Assembly: GCA_023399215.1 (NCBI GenBank)
Contig: JAEWQJ010000038.1
Location: forward strand, 62,001 to 126,000
Origin: Methanobacteriota archaeon
GTDB taxonomy: Archaea; Halobacteriota; Methanosarcinia; Methanosarcinales; Methanosarcinaceae
Reading direction: 5' to 3'
DNA: 64,000 nucleotides
The notes beneath the pieces were generated by a model. It was not told the origin of the DNA. It ran no database searches and saw only the letters and a program-made list of their open reading frames with translations. Position numbers and translations under genes: made by a program. Each line of letters opens with the position of its first letter. The first letter of the stretch is position 1. Below, piece after piece: positions 36,371 through 45,590 of the stretch.

Positions 36371-37140
36371 CACTTTTCCTCCTTTATTTCAAGTGGCAGG
36401 GACCTGTATCGATAGAGCGGGCTTTCACTGCAAAGATCTTCCTGTGAAAAAGATATATTTCAGGAATACAGGTCAGAAAATAAGTTGCATTTAACCTAAG
36501 AACTCTAGCTTCTTGTTTAAAAAACACTCTTTGGGGGGAGCACTTATTACTGTTCTTTAAAACAGCATCTTACGTTTTATGCTGAGATTTATATCTTATG
36601 TTATATCCTAATACTTAAGTATATGTCGTTATAATTAAAATCTCTTTCTTTTAAAATACTCAATGTGTTTTCCTATTCATATTTATATTATTTATAGTAC
36701 CTATACTATTTTAATTTATAAGGAGTCATAGGAGACACCGAGCATTATTTCTTCTGTAAAATCCCCAGAAACTTCATGAAAAAAGGCTACTTAGAATTAT
36801 GTATAAGGTTTGTCCAAAGTTTTTCTTGCAGAAGTTTTATCTGCTTTTTTATAGCTTTGTGAAAGTTTACTTTCCTATCTTGCCCTTCTTACCGATAATA
36901 AGGTATATCTACAACAAATTATATTTATATTCGAGCTGATCTGAAAAGTATGATAAAATTATAAATCTGATTTAGCTATAAACTTGATTTAATTATGTTT
37001 GTATATATCTGTAATTGTCTCTGAACAATGCACATTTTCCAGCTCTGAGTAATAAGTAGGGTATTAAATAAAATTGAAAATTATATCGGCATATATTTAT
37101 TTACATTTTATATATTGCATTACTTTATCCCGAGGTAAAC
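36371..37140. other. long AT-rich spacer before the cobamide genes
   Basis: No gene seen. TATA-like boxes near 36920-36930 and 37104-37115 (TTTTATATATTGC) could serve cbiT; the last is about 25-30 bp from its start codon, implying a very short leader. Confidence 0.5.
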
Positions 37141-37695
37141 ATGTCCGAAATAGTAAGCGTTAGCGGCGGTCCGACAAAACCTGAAATCATTGCTGTGTCC
37201 CTTTCCAAACTTGGACTGCGGGACGGAGATCGGTTTGCAGATGTAGGCTGTGGTACGGGATCGGTATCGATTGAAGCCGCAAAACTTGCCCGAAACCTCA
37301 CTATCTATGCGATAGATGCCCGAAACGAGGCCCTGAGAGCCACTGAAATGAACTTCAAAAATTTCAATATAAAAAATGCCCGGATTTTATCTGGCGAAGC
37401 CTCGGATCTCCTGAGTTCGGAAAGTTTTACTGATTTTATAGACTGTGCTTTTGTCGGTGGAACAAAAAATATTGATTCCGTGCTTGAGATTCTTGTTAAG
37501 AAGAAAGCTAGAAGTATTGTGGTAAACGCAGTCCGAATAGAAACGGTTGTCAGAACAATTGAGGCAATGAAAAAACTTGGAATTTTTGATGAAGTAGTTC
37601 ATATTTCAGTTTCGAGAAGTGCACCAATTGCCGGAGAAACAATGTTCAAACCTGAAAACCCAGTATACATCATTGTTGGAAAAAAACAAAACTGA
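37141..37695 (+). CDS. cbiT: cobalt-precorrin-6B C15-methyltransferase/decarboxylase CbiT
   Basis: SAM-dependent step of anaerobic corrin synthesis: methylates C15 and decarboxylates the C12 acetate. N-terminal GGPTKPEIIAVSLSKL and the SAM-binding GDRFADVGCGTGSVSIEAA mark CbiT. 184 aa. CGAGGT precedes the ATG. First gene of a seven-gene cobamide run; cbiE, its usual fusion partner, is not beside it. Confidence 0.95.
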   Translation: MSEIVSVSGGPTKPEIIAVSLSKLGLRDGDRFADVGCGTGSVSIEAAKLARNLTIYAIDARNEALRATEMNFKNFNIKNARILSGEASDLLSSESFTDFIDCAFVGGTKNIDSVLEILVKKKARSIVVNAVRIETVVRTIEAMKKLGIFDEVVHISVSRSAPIAGETMFKPENPVYIIVGKKQN

Positions 37696-37756
37696 AAATT
37701 GTCTTATAATTTTAAATCTTCTTTACATTTATTTTTATAATTTATGGAGCAATAGC

Positions 37757-38365
37757 ATGTTAATCGGAGTAGGACTTGGTCCCGGAGACCCTGAACTTCT
37801 GACCCTCAAAGCAGTGGATGTTTTGAAAAACAGCGATAAGGTATATGTGCCAGGCCGCCTGGCAAAAGATCTTGTGGCTCCTTACGCAGATGCTGAAATA
37901 CTTGAGTTTCCCATGATAAGGGATATTGAGGTTCTTAATTCCCTCTGGAAGGAAAATGCTGACAGGGTGGCAGAAGAGGCAAGAAAAGGCACTGTAGCTT
38001 TCGGGCTTATAGGTGACCCAAACTTTTTCTCTACTTTTTCCCATCTCAAAAAGGTAATGCGCAAGCACTATCCGGATGTTGAACTTGCAACTGTGCCTGG
38101 CATAAGTTCAATCACATCCTTTGCTGCCAGGACCGATGTTGCGGTTGAAAGCTCTTTTGAGGTCAGCGATGGTTCTGAGATAGGACATAAGATTCGCTTG
38201 AAGGCTACGCAACCGAAGTCCATAGTTAAACAGCTTGAAACTGAAGGATATACGGAGTTTATCTTTGCAGAAAAGCTCTTTTCGGACAAAGAGCTTATAA
38301 TCCGAAATAAAGAAGAAATTCCGGAAAAGGGAAACTACTTCAGTATCATTTACGGAAAGAAATGA
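37757..38365 (+). CDS. cbiL: cobalt-precorrin-2 C20-methyltransferase CbiL
   Basis: Adds the C20 methyl group that is later lost with the ring contraction. Tetrapyrrole methylase fold: GVGLGPGDPELLTLKAVDVL at the N-terminus, GLIGDPNFFSTFSHL and TVPGISSITSFAA in the SAM site. 202 aa. The start is ATG 37757 with GGAG; the upstream part of the same frame overlaps cbiT and is not coding. Confidence 0.93.
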   Translation: MLIGVGLGPGDPELLTLKAVDVLKNSDKVYVPGRLAKDLVAPYADAEILEFPMIRDIEVLNSLWKENADRVAEEARKGTVAFGLIGDPNFFSTFSHLKKVMRKHYPDVELATVPGISSITSFAARTDVAVESSFEVSDGSEIGHKIRLKATQPKSIVKQLETEGYTEFIFAEKLFSDKELIIRNKEEIPEKGNYFSIIYGKK

Positions 38366-38453
38366 AAGTGACCGATGTAATATTCAAACTTACATAAATT
38401 CGTGCAACTTACATAATTTTGAAATAAAACACGAAAGCAAAGGGAATGGTCAG

Positions 38454-39182
38454 ATGGAAAGGAAAGTATATTTTGTGGGAGCAGGCCCAGGGAACCCGAA
38501 ACTCATTACCGTACTTGGGCGTGAGATGCTTGAAAAAGCCGACCTTGTGATGTATGCTGGCTCTCTGGTAAACCCGGAGGTTCTTAATTACACGCAGGGA
38601 GAAACAGTGGACAGTTATGGGTTAACCCTCGAAGAAACCACTAAAATAATTGCGGACGCTGTAGATGCAGGGAAATTCGTTGTTCGCCTTCACAGCGGAG
38701 ATCCTTCTCTTTACGGTTCCGTCATAGAGCAGATGAAAGAGCTCAGGAAACACGATATCGAAGTCGAAAGAGTTGCAGGGGTTTCCTCGGTTTTTGCAAG
38801 TGCTGCGGCTCTCGGCACACAGTTGACTCTTAACGGCGTTTCAGATACTCTAATTATTACCCGCCCTGCCGGAAAAACCCTGGAAAAAGACCTTATCCCC
38901 GAGCTTTCTGCCTACAATACTACTATGGCAATTTTCCTTGGTACGCAAAAAATCAGGGAAATTATGGAAAAAGTCCGCTGCCCGAAGGATACACCTGTTG
39001 CAGTAGTGTTTCACGCGTCCTGGGAGGACGAAGAAATCATCACCGGAACTGTGGAAGATATCGCAGACAAGGTAAAGGATGCAGGGATTAAACGTTCAGC
39101 AATGATAATTATCGGCGGGGTTGTTGACCCTAAAAATTACAGGAGGTCCTACCTATACGGAGTAGCCCAGGAACCATTGTAA
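38454..39182 (+). CDS. cbiF: cobalt-precorrin-4 C11-methyltransferase CbiF
   Basis: Methylates C11. Typical blocks are VYFVGAGPGNPKLITVLG, MYAGSLVNPEVL, RLHSGDPSLYGSVIEQM and ERVAGVSSVFASAAALG. 242 aa, full length. Its 3' end overlaps the reading frame of cbiG's first half. Confidence 0.95.
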   Translation: MERKVYFVGAGPGNPKLITVLGREMLEKADLVMYAGSLVNPEVLNYTQGETVDSYGLTLEETTKIIADAVDAGKFVVRLHSGDPSLYGSVIEQMKELRKHDIEVERVAGVSSVFASAAALGTQLTLNGVSDTLIITRPAGKTLEKDLIPELSAYNTTMAIFLGTQKIREIMEKVRCPKDTPVAVVFHASWEDEEIITGTVEDIADKVKDAGIKRSAMIIIGGVVDPKNYRRSYLYGVAQEPL

Positions 39183-39724
39183 TTACTTTTGAACGGAATA
39201 GGGAGATCGCGGCAAGGATAGCAGAACACCTGAACGCAGACATGCTTCTTTACGAGAAGGGCATATTCGAAAAGGCTTTTAAAAGCTATGGGGCAATAGT
39301 TGCGGTTTTTGCCACGGGCATTGTGGTAAGGGATATTGCTCCACTTCTCGAGAATAAGTGGTCTGATCCTGCCGTGGTCGTGGTTGATTCAAACCTGAAT
39401 TTCGCAATCCCCTTGCTGGGGGGCCACCACGGTGCAAATGAAATTGCCCGCAAGCTTTCTGAACTTGGAGCAGTTCCTGTGCTTACAACGGCGACCGAGG
39501 TTCACGGCAAACCTTCAGTAGAGGGTATTGCTGATAGGTTAGGCTGCGAAATCTTCAACAAAGAATCTACTGTAGCTGTAAACTGTGCCCTCCTTGATCA
39601 GGAAATAGAGGTTCTTGAGGTTAAGGGGCCCCGAATTGTTGTTGTAGACGAAGATGTATCCGTACTGATAAGAAAACAGCATAAGAATGCAGAAGTCAAA
39701 GACAGCAATAAAGGTAAACAGTAA
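39176..39724 (+). CDS. cbiG: CbiG N-terminal and middle part, no standard start codon
   Basis: Cobalt-precorrin-5A hydrolase opens the delta-lactone and releases acetaldehyde. ATGIVVRDIAPLLENKW and LLGGHHGANEIARKLSELGA match the CbiG N-terminal domain; the middle domain follows. The homology-like start (IVITFERNREIAARIAEHL) lies upstream of the first ATG (39242), and no ATG, GTG or TTG exists in frame back to the stop at 39131. Candidates are ATT 39176 (weak AGGA upstream) or ATA 39155, with AGGAGGT 7 bp upstream. A small sequence error is also possible. Confidence 0.75.
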   Translation: MVITFERNREIAARIAEHLNADMLLYEKGIFEKAFKSYGAIVAVFATGIVVRDIAPLLENKWSDPAVVVVDSNLNFAIPLLGGHHGANEIARKLSELGAVPVLTTATEVHGKPSVEGIADRLGCEIFNKESTVAVNCALLDQEIEVLEVKGPRIVVVDEDVSVLIRKQHKNAEVKDSNKGKQ

Positions 39725-39833
39725 TTGAGCTGTAAATTAACCAATCTGCAGTATCCTCTTCAAATTGTATGGGTAAAAGCACTACGTAAATTAACCTGCC
39801 CAGGAACTCTATAAGAATCAGAGACGATAATAA

Positions 39834-40187
39834 ATGATTGTAGGAATAGGAACTCGCAGGGGCATTACGAAAGAAGAGGTCATTGAAGCCGTAAAACAGG
39901 CTCTCGATGAGTGCGGCCTGAGCCTGGGAGAAATTACAGCTTTTGCTTCTGCGAAACTTAAGGAAAACGAACAAGGGCTTCTGGAAGCGGGAGAGACGCT
40001 CGGTATTCCGGTGGACTTTTTGCCGGATGAAGTGTTGAACAGCTATAATCCTCCTTCAGCCTCCCAAGCTTCCAGATTTGGATTAAAAGGAGTTGCAGAA
40101 CCTGCAGCTCTGGCCCTTTCTGAAGAAAAACAATTAATTTGCAGGAAGAAAATCTATGGCAGAGTCACAATCGCAATCGCAAGATAA
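39834..40187 (+). CDS. cbiG: CbiG C-terminal part as a separate gene
   Basis: The opening IVGIGTRRGITKEEVIEAV is the start of the CbiG C-terminal domain (PF01890), and AFASAKLKENEQGLLEAGE and VLNSYNPPSASQASRFG follow. 117 aa. In many organisms both halves are one protein; here 109 bp separate them. It overlaps cbiH by 32 bp, so translation is probably coupled. Confidence 0.9.
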   Translation: MIVGIGTRRGITKEEVIEAVKQALDECGLSLGEITAFASAKLKENEQGLLEAGETLGIPVDFLPDEVLNSYNPPSASQASRFGLKGVAEPAALALSEEKQLICRKKIYGRVTIAIAR

Positions 40188-40956
40188 GGCAACTAAAGGA
40201 AAACTTTACATCGTAGGGATCGGTCCAGGGTCTGTAGAACAGATGACGATCAGAGCCAGAAATGTAATCCTTAATGCCGATTATGTACTCGGAAACGGTA
40301 CTTACCTGGATCAGATAGCAAGCCTCCTCGGAACCCAGGAAGTAATCCGCAGCTATATGGGTAAAGAGGTAGACAGGGCAAGAAAAGCAGTGGAGCTTGC
40401 AAAAGTTGCAAATGTTGCCATGGTAAGTGGCGGCGATACCAACGTATACGGCATGGCAGGCATCGTGCTTGAAGTTGCTGAACATCAAGGTCTTGAAGTT
40501 GATATAGAGATTCTTCCTGGAGTCACGGCAATTTTAGCCGGGGCAAGTATGCTAGGCGCACCTGTTGTAACGGACTTTGCAGTAATCAGCCTCAGTGACC
40601 TCCTGACTCCATGGGATGTGATTGAAAACCGACTTAATCACGCTGCAGAAGCCGATTTTGTAATGGCTCTCTACAACCCGAAAAGCCGTAAGAGACAATC
40701 CAACTTTTCAAGAGCTATCAAAATTATCCGTCAGTACAAGGCTGATTCCGTGCCTGTGGGACTTGTGAAGAACGCTCTGAGGGGAGAAGGTGAAGACAGG
40801 ATAGTAACCACTCTTGGAAAAGTTATGGAATACGAAGATTGGGTAGATATGAGCACCACGATCCTTATTGGAAACGGAGATTCCAGAATATGGAATTCTC
40901 AAAAGAAGGATTTCATAATTACTCCCAGGGGGTATCAGAAGAAGTATGACTACTGA
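40156..40956 (+). CDS. cbiH: cobalt-precorrin-3B C17-methyltransferase CbiH
   Basis: Methylates C17 and contracts the macrocycle. Tetrapyrrole methylase marks: LYIVGIGPGSVEQMTIRA, VSGGDTNVYGMAGIVLE, LPGVTAILAGASMLGAP and FVMALYNPKSRKRQSN. 266 aa with a short Ser/Gln-rich N-terminus. It overlaps cbiG(C) and cbiC at its two ends. Confidence 0.94.
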   Translation: MAESQSQSQDKATKGKLYIVGIGPGSVEQMTIRARNVILNADYVLGNGTYLDQIASLLGTQEVIRSYMGKEVDRARKAVELAKVANVAMVSGGDTNVYGMAGIVLEVAEHQGLEVDIEILPGVTAILAGASMLGAPVVTDFAVISLSDLLTPWDVIENRLNHAAEADFVMALYNPKSRKRQSNFSRAIKIIRQYKADSVPVGLVKNALRGEGEDRIVTTLGKVMEYEDWVDMSTTILIGNGDSRIWNSQKKDFIITPRGYQKKYDY

Positions 40957-41683
40957 AGAGAATGCTAATGAAAAGGTAGGGAAACTCGACAATCTTGAAG
41001 AACTTACCGAGCTTACGGTTGATGTTAATCCCGAACTTGTAAGCATTTGTAAGGACTCAGGGGCAAGAACCGAAGAAGCAAAAGCCATCTATATGAAAAG
41101 CCGGACAATGATCCAGGAACTCATCGGCAACAAAACTCCTGAAGACCGCTTCCGCCAGCGCTGTGTTATTGCTACAGGAGATCTTGCCGTGGCAGATATC
41201 ATGCGTTTCATGCATGACCCAATCCCGGCAGGCGTGGAAGCGATTAAAAAGGGTGCCCCGATTTTCGTGGATATCAATATGGTAAAAGCAGGAATTACAA
41301 AGGCAGGACACAAATCTGAAATTATTTGCGTGCTTGATGAAGACCCTAATGCTGAAATTGCTAACAGGTACGGAATTACGCGTACATCAGCCGGCTTCCT
41401 CGCTGCCAGGGAAAAGCTCGATGGGAGTATTATTGCAATAGGAAATGCACCTTCTGCCCTTATTATGGTCTGCAAACTTATCGAAAAAGGTGTGAGACCA
41501 GCCCTTATTATCGGGCTTCCGGTAGGATTTGTAAATGCAGCTGAATCTAAGGAAATAGTCCGAAACCTGAAAGTTCCTGTACCCTCTATTAGTTGTGTCG
41601 GGACAAGGGGGGGAACCCCAATGGCAGTTGCATGCGTAAATGAGCTTGTTGCAATCGCAAGAGAAAGTGAAGACGCGAGATAA
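40946..41683 (+). CDS. cbiC: cobalt-precorrin-8 methylmutase CbiC
   Basis: Moves the C11 methyl to C12, giving cobyrinate. CVIATGDLAVADIMRF and VDINMVKAGITKAGHK are family blocks, and the catalytic His is in KAGHK. GNAPSALIMVCKLIEKG and GTRGGTPMAVA follow. 245 aa with an acidic 25-residue N-terminal extension. Overlaps cbiH by 11 bp. Last of the run; cbiD, cbiE, cbiJ and cbiA are not in this window. Confidence 0.95.
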   Translation: MTTEENANEKVGKLDNLEELTELTVDVNPELVSICKDSGARTEEAKAIYMKSRTMIQELIGNKTPEDRFRQRCVIATGDLAVADIMRFMHDPIPAGVEAIKKGAPIFVDINMVKAGITKAGHKSEIICVLDEDPNAEIANRYGITRTSAGFLAAREKLDGSIIAIGNAPSALIMVCKLIEKGVRPALIIGLPVGFVNAAESKEIVRNLKVPVPSISCVGTRGGTPMAVACVNELVAIARESEDAR

Positions 41684-41981
41684 AGTTAAAAACAACATTT
41701 TCTTTATTTTTTTATTTTAATTTTTTATCCAGCTTTTTGTTTTCACTGTTTTTTCAGTTAACCGTTTATTTCCCAGTGTCTTTTTTGTGTTGTGGACCTT
41801 TCTTATTTTTTTATCTAATTCGCATTTCAAATTCTAAAAGTAATTTCTTATGTAGTTAAATACTTTCATACTATTTTTAATATGACTTTGAAAAGTTAAA
41901 TTTGAATTTAAATAAACTAATGTGAATTTTGAATTTAATTTAGGTATAAATTAAAACAAAGATAGATATGGTTGGATAAAG
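41684..41981. other. T-rich spacer after cbiC
   Basis: Long T runs at 41697-41740 fit an archaeal U-rich terminator for the cobamide operon. A TATA-like box near 41943-41950 (GGTATAAATT) suits the next gene. Confidence 0.5.
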
Positions 41982-42554
41982 ATGAAGAAATTATACACAG
42001 CATTACTTACTCTTGTAGTATTGTTTTCAATGACTACGAGCGTAGAAGCTCTGGAATCTAAGACGATAGAAAGACATAATGGAGCATCTGCATACGCAGA
42101 ATGGTACGAGATAAACAACAATGCAACTACCTATACGTACTTATCTGTAACTGAAACCAATGATGGCACTGATATCTACGTATCAACCTACACATATGGA
42201 CCAGATTATTGGTCCGAAAAGTCGGGATACATGTTTACAGAGAATGATGTTTTTAGCATAGATAAAAAATTCAACTCTGCAAGCCTGTCTGAGATTAATA
42301 TTGATGTCAATAACTGGTATACGGGTGAAACCGAAACTATGGCTGTAAAAGCTACCTGGACTGGTATGGGAGATATGTCAAAAGGATCTTCTTCATATAG
42401 TTCACAGAATGGAGATTATGTGTGGAAGAGTAGTGACAGTTCAACCTATAGAGATGCTTCAGTCACAGGCAATATAAATGGCATGGATCTTGGAACAAAT
42501 TCCTATGCAAGTTTGTCTAACTTCAAGTCTACCTATATGAGCATGGAAAAGTAA
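41982..42554 (+). CDS. secreted protein, paralog of the gene at 43341
   Basis: Signal peptide (residues 1 to about 23, LLTLVVLFSMTTSVEALES), then a mature domain of about 165 residues rich in Tyr, Ser and Thr. It shares long identical blocks with the second copy: TYTYLSVTET, GPDYWSEKSGYMFTE, DVFSI and FNSASLSEI/LNSASLSEI. There are no cysteines or catalytic motifs. It is probably an extracellular beta-rich protein of unknown role. Confidence 0.8.
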   Translation: MKKLYTALLTLVVLFSMTTSVEALESKTIERHNGASAYAEWYEINNNATTYTYLSVTETNDGTDIYVSTYTYGPDYWSEKSGYMFTENDVFSIDKKFNSASLSEINIDVNNWYTGETETMAVKATWTGMGDMSKGSSSYSSQNGDYVWKSSDSSTYRDASVTGNINGMDLGTNSYASLSNFKSTYMSMEK

Positions 42555-43340
42555 ACGCATAACGAATATTCTTAAATGGTTAAATTCTTTGGCTTTATAG
42601 AAGTTCTCAAATTTCTCATGAACAACTGCTGGAACTACTATTCCTTGGCCTTATAATTCCAGTTTAACTTTGAGAACTCATTTAAAGAGAATTTCTATAA
42701 AACTATTTTTCAGTCTTATTTTTGCTGTCAACTATTTCATTATTTTATTTTTTCATACAAGACTACGTACTTAATTGAAGGAACTGTCCCAAAACCCCAT
42801 TCAATCTCATTACTATCTACCTTTATTGGTTGTCCTCTCTTATTATTTTTCTAATTTCTTTTCATTGGTCATCGGTTAAGGAATTTCTTGCCTGAAAGCT
42901 ATCGATTTTGCATTAGAAGCCGGACTTAAATTTTGGCTTATTTACATGAAATCGATACTTGTTCCAGCTCATAATTTATAAAAATATTTGATAAGTGATG
43001 AGGAAATTGCAATTTGTCACGATTCCACACTTAACCGAAGACGCATGAATTTCTTTTGTTTATGAGCTTATCCTAAAACCTGACTGCCAAATATTGGCAC
43101 GCTATTTAATTTCAGTCACTAGTTTTTAGAAAATTGAGTAAAGTGTCAATTGTTAGATACATTGGTGATAAAATTTATATGTGTGTTTCAAAGTTATAAT
43201 GTTTGGGATTTAATCGGGCATTAAATTATTGATCAGAATCCAAAACCAAGAAGCTCAATTAGTGACTTACAGGATAAGATATAGAGAACCAATTTTGAGT
43301 TTTGGGATCAGCCCGAATTATTGTTTCAAGGAGGTATGTA
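42555..43340. other. spacer between the secreted paralogs
   Basis: No gene. It contains the MITE-like element at 43063-43316, whose right end reaches to within about 25 bp of the next start codon. The rest (42770-43060) is unclear, perhaps transposon debris. Confidence 0.5.
43063..43316. mobile_element. second MITE-like element or IS remnant
   Basis: Left end TGAGCTTATCCTAAAACC, right end AGTTTTGGGATCAGCCCG, imperfectly inverted (about 13 of 18). The right end matches that of the element at 18019. There is no transposase. It lies directly before the ribosome binding site of the following secreted protein. Confidence 0.45.
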
Positions 43341-43913
43341 ATGAGAAAACTGTACATAATGTGTTTTACACTTATAGTCTTGATTTCAACAGCTATGAGC
43401 GCACAGGCACTGGAATCTAAAACAATAGAAAGGCAAAGTGGCTCATCTGCATATGCAAATTGGTATGAGACAAACGGTGATGTAACTACCTATACGTATC
43501 TATCCGTAACTGAGACTGATGACGGAACTGATATTTGGCTGGATATCTATACCTCTGGGCCAGATTATTGGTCCGAAAAGTCGGGATACATGTTTACAGA
43601 AGACGATGTTTTCAGCATAAATAAAAAACTCAACTCTGCAAGCCTGTCTGAGATTGAGCTTGAGGTCTCTGACTGGAATACAGGTGAAATGGATACTGTA
43701 ACCATCGGAGCTGACTGGACTGGTACAGGAGAAAGTTCAACTGGGTCCTCTAACTCAAAATCAAGAACTGGCGACTATGTGTGGAGGAGCAGCGAAAATT
43801 CAAAATGCAGGGGAGCTTCGGCCACAGGCAATATGAACGGCCTGGATCTTAAGATAAGTACCGGCGCAGGTATGTCTAACTTCAAGTCTGCCTATATCAG
43901 TATGGAGAAATAA
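43341..43913 (+). CDS. secreted protein, second paralog
   Basis: Same family as the gene at 41982: signal peptide to about residue 22 (LIVLISTAMSAQALES) and a very similar mature domain. The start is ATG 43341 with AGGAGG upstream; the frame extends further 5' but without a site. The region after the YWSEKSGYMFTE block is more divergent (DWTGTGESSTGSS against TWTGMGDMSKGSS). Confidence 0.8.
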   Translation: MRKLYIMCFTLIVLISTAMSAQALESKTIERQSGSSAYANWYETNGDVTTYTYLSVTETDDGTDIWLDIYTSGPDYWSEKSGYMFTEDDVFSINKKLNSASLSEIELEVSDWNTGEMDTVTIGADWTGTGESSTGSSNSKSRTGDYVWRSSENSKCRGASATGNMNGLDLKISTGAGMSNFKSAYISMEK

Positions 43914-44185
43914 GCGTATTATAACAATTTTGGAAGGATTTCAGAAGTCCAGAGGATAAAGAAAATAGCCTGCTGTACAGTATTTCTATTCAATAGACTG
44001 AACCTCAGGGCCTGATAAATCCTTCTTATTTTCCTTCCCAAAAAATTGGAATTTGACTTACTGATTTTTTTAAGTTAGGTTTACTACTCTCTTAGTCCTG
44101 TTTAAACTCTGCGCTTTTAGGAGCATAGACCAGCGCTTTCTGGTGTCTATCCCTGGTATTTCTAATATTCTGTATCTAGACTTAT
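43914..44185. other. spacer between the secreted paralog and ccdA
   Basis: Convergent ends; no gene seen. Confidence 0.4.
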
Positions 44186-44836
44186 TTAAACAAACCATTG
44201 ATAATGGTTCTGATAGATCATATAAAGCCCAAAGAGTACCAGTACTGTTCCCGCTCCTTTTTTGAAGACTACATCCCACTTTGAAATAAGCCGGATTTTT
44301 GAAGAGGAAAAATGGGCTGAGTACGCGAGCAAGAGCATTGGTATCGCAAATCCAAGAGAATAAACTGAAAGGGTAAGGGCTCCCGTAATAGTATTCCCGT
44401 TTAAAGCTACCATAGTCAGGATCGAGCCTAGAATTGGTCCGACGCAAGGGATCCAGAGAACACCGAGGGAAAGGCCAAGCAAAAAACCTGAAACAGGCCC
44501 TTCGTCACCCATTTTGCCCAGAAGAGGGAACTTTGAAAATGCATTGAACAGGCTTATGTCAAAGAGTAGTGCGAAACCCATTATGAGAATCAAGACCTCT
44601 GCCAGAATCTTTAGTTGCTCGGTATATGCGTTGAATACTGCCCCAAAGGCAGAGGTTGCCACTCCCATTATGGTGAAAGATATTGAGACTCCAAACACTA
44701 TTGCAAGGGGTCTCAATCTGTTTTTTCCTGCGGATGTTGCCAGGACAGCAGGCAGAAGAGGAAGGATGCAAGGGGACAGGACACTGATAATTCCTGCTCC
44801 AAATGCAGCCACAGGGGAAATAACTTCATAATACAT
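44186..44836 (-). CDS. ccdA: CcdA/DsbD-type membrane electron carrier
   Basis: Six-helix membrane protein that carries reducing equivalents across the membrane to exported thioredoxins. The N-terminal SVLSPCILPLLPAVLATSAG holds one Cys of the pair, and LGVLWIPCVGPILGSIL holds the second. 216 aa. It lies 124 bp downstream of a secreted thioredoxin-like gene on the same strand, its natural partner. Confidence 0.92.
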   Translation of the reverse strand: MYYEVISPVAAFGAGIISVLSPCILPLLPAVLATSAGKNRLRPLAIVFGVSISFTIMGVATSAFGAVFNAYTEQLKILAEVLILIMGFALLFDISLFNAFSKFPLLGKMGDEGPVSGFLLGLSLGVLWIPCVGPILGSILTMVALNGNTITGALTLSVYSLGFAIPMLLLAYSAHFSSSKIRLISKWDVVFKKGAGTVLVLFGLYMIYQNHYQWFV

Positions 44837-44960
44837 GGTTACAATTTCTTTTTGTAGTTTATTTACTATAGTGTTTTTTCCGGAATTCCGGGCTTTACCA
44901 TAAATTTGAACTTCTAATTTAATGAGTTTAGAAATTAGTTCTATTTATTAAGTTTATTTA

Positions 44961-45590
44961 TTATGATGCGCTTTTCCCCTCTTGGAGGAGGGCAAGGTTT
45001 ATACGATTCTCATATACCTCTTTTTCCATCTGTCCTTGAATTCTAGCCTTGAACCTATCCTTAGTGACTGTTCCATCTTCTTGCATGTAAACATAGTCCC
45101 CGTCTTCAATACCCACGATCAAAGAAGTATCAGGAACGTATCCGATATCAAAATAAGCTTCAAGGTCAGCACTCTCGGTTATATCTATAGAAGCAATAGT
45201 AGCTTTCCCGCTGTATTCTGTTGCCAGTTCCTTAAGCATGGGCTTCATAGCCTGGCACGGCCCGCAGTGTTTAGACCCTATCTTCACAAGAACCGGCCCC
45301 TGCTCGAGGGATGTATTTATCTGTTCAAGGGAGGTCACTTCAAGAACACTGCTTTCTTCCTGGGCTTCCTGAGAAGTTGTGTTCTGTCCAGATTCGTTTG
45401 TTTTGACAATGCCGTTTTCTTCCTGGATATCCTGAGAAGTTGTGTTCTGTTCAGATTCGTTTGCTTCGACAACGCCGTTATTCTCCTGAACTGCCTGGGT
45501 ATCTGTGGAATTTTCCTTGCTTTCATCGGTACAGCCCGCAGTAAAGATTACAACTGCAAGCGTGATCAGTAATATGAATAATTTCTTCAT
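44961..45590 (-). CDS. thioredoxin-like lipoprotein
   Basis: Exported disulfide reductant or oxidoreductase. A signal peptide with lipobox (FTAGC, near residue 19) is followed by a linker made of three 21-residue repeats of the type QEENGIVKTNESGQNTTSQE. The thioredoxin domain has the active site KHCGPCQAMKPMLKELA, the cis-Pro region YVPDTSLIVG is altered but recognisable, and a helical end follows. 209 aa. It pairs with the CcdA gene just downstream. The N-x-T sites in the linker may be glycosylated. Confidence 0.9.
   Translation of the reverse strand: MKKLFILLITLAVVIFTAGCTDESKENSTDTQAVQENNGVVEANESEQNTTSQDIQEENGIVKTNESGQNTTSQEAQEESSVLEVTSLEQINTSLEQGPVLVKIGSKHCGPCQAMKPMLKELATEYSGKATIASIDITESADLEAYFDIGYVPDTSLIVGIEDGDYVYMQEDGTVTKDRFKARIQGQMEKEVYENRINLALLQEGKSAS

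Noticed and set aside
44982..45572. Plus-strand 196-codon frame opposite the thioredoxin lipoprotein
   Set aside because: The minus strand encodes a signal peptide, lipobox and CGPC site; the plus frame has no family features.
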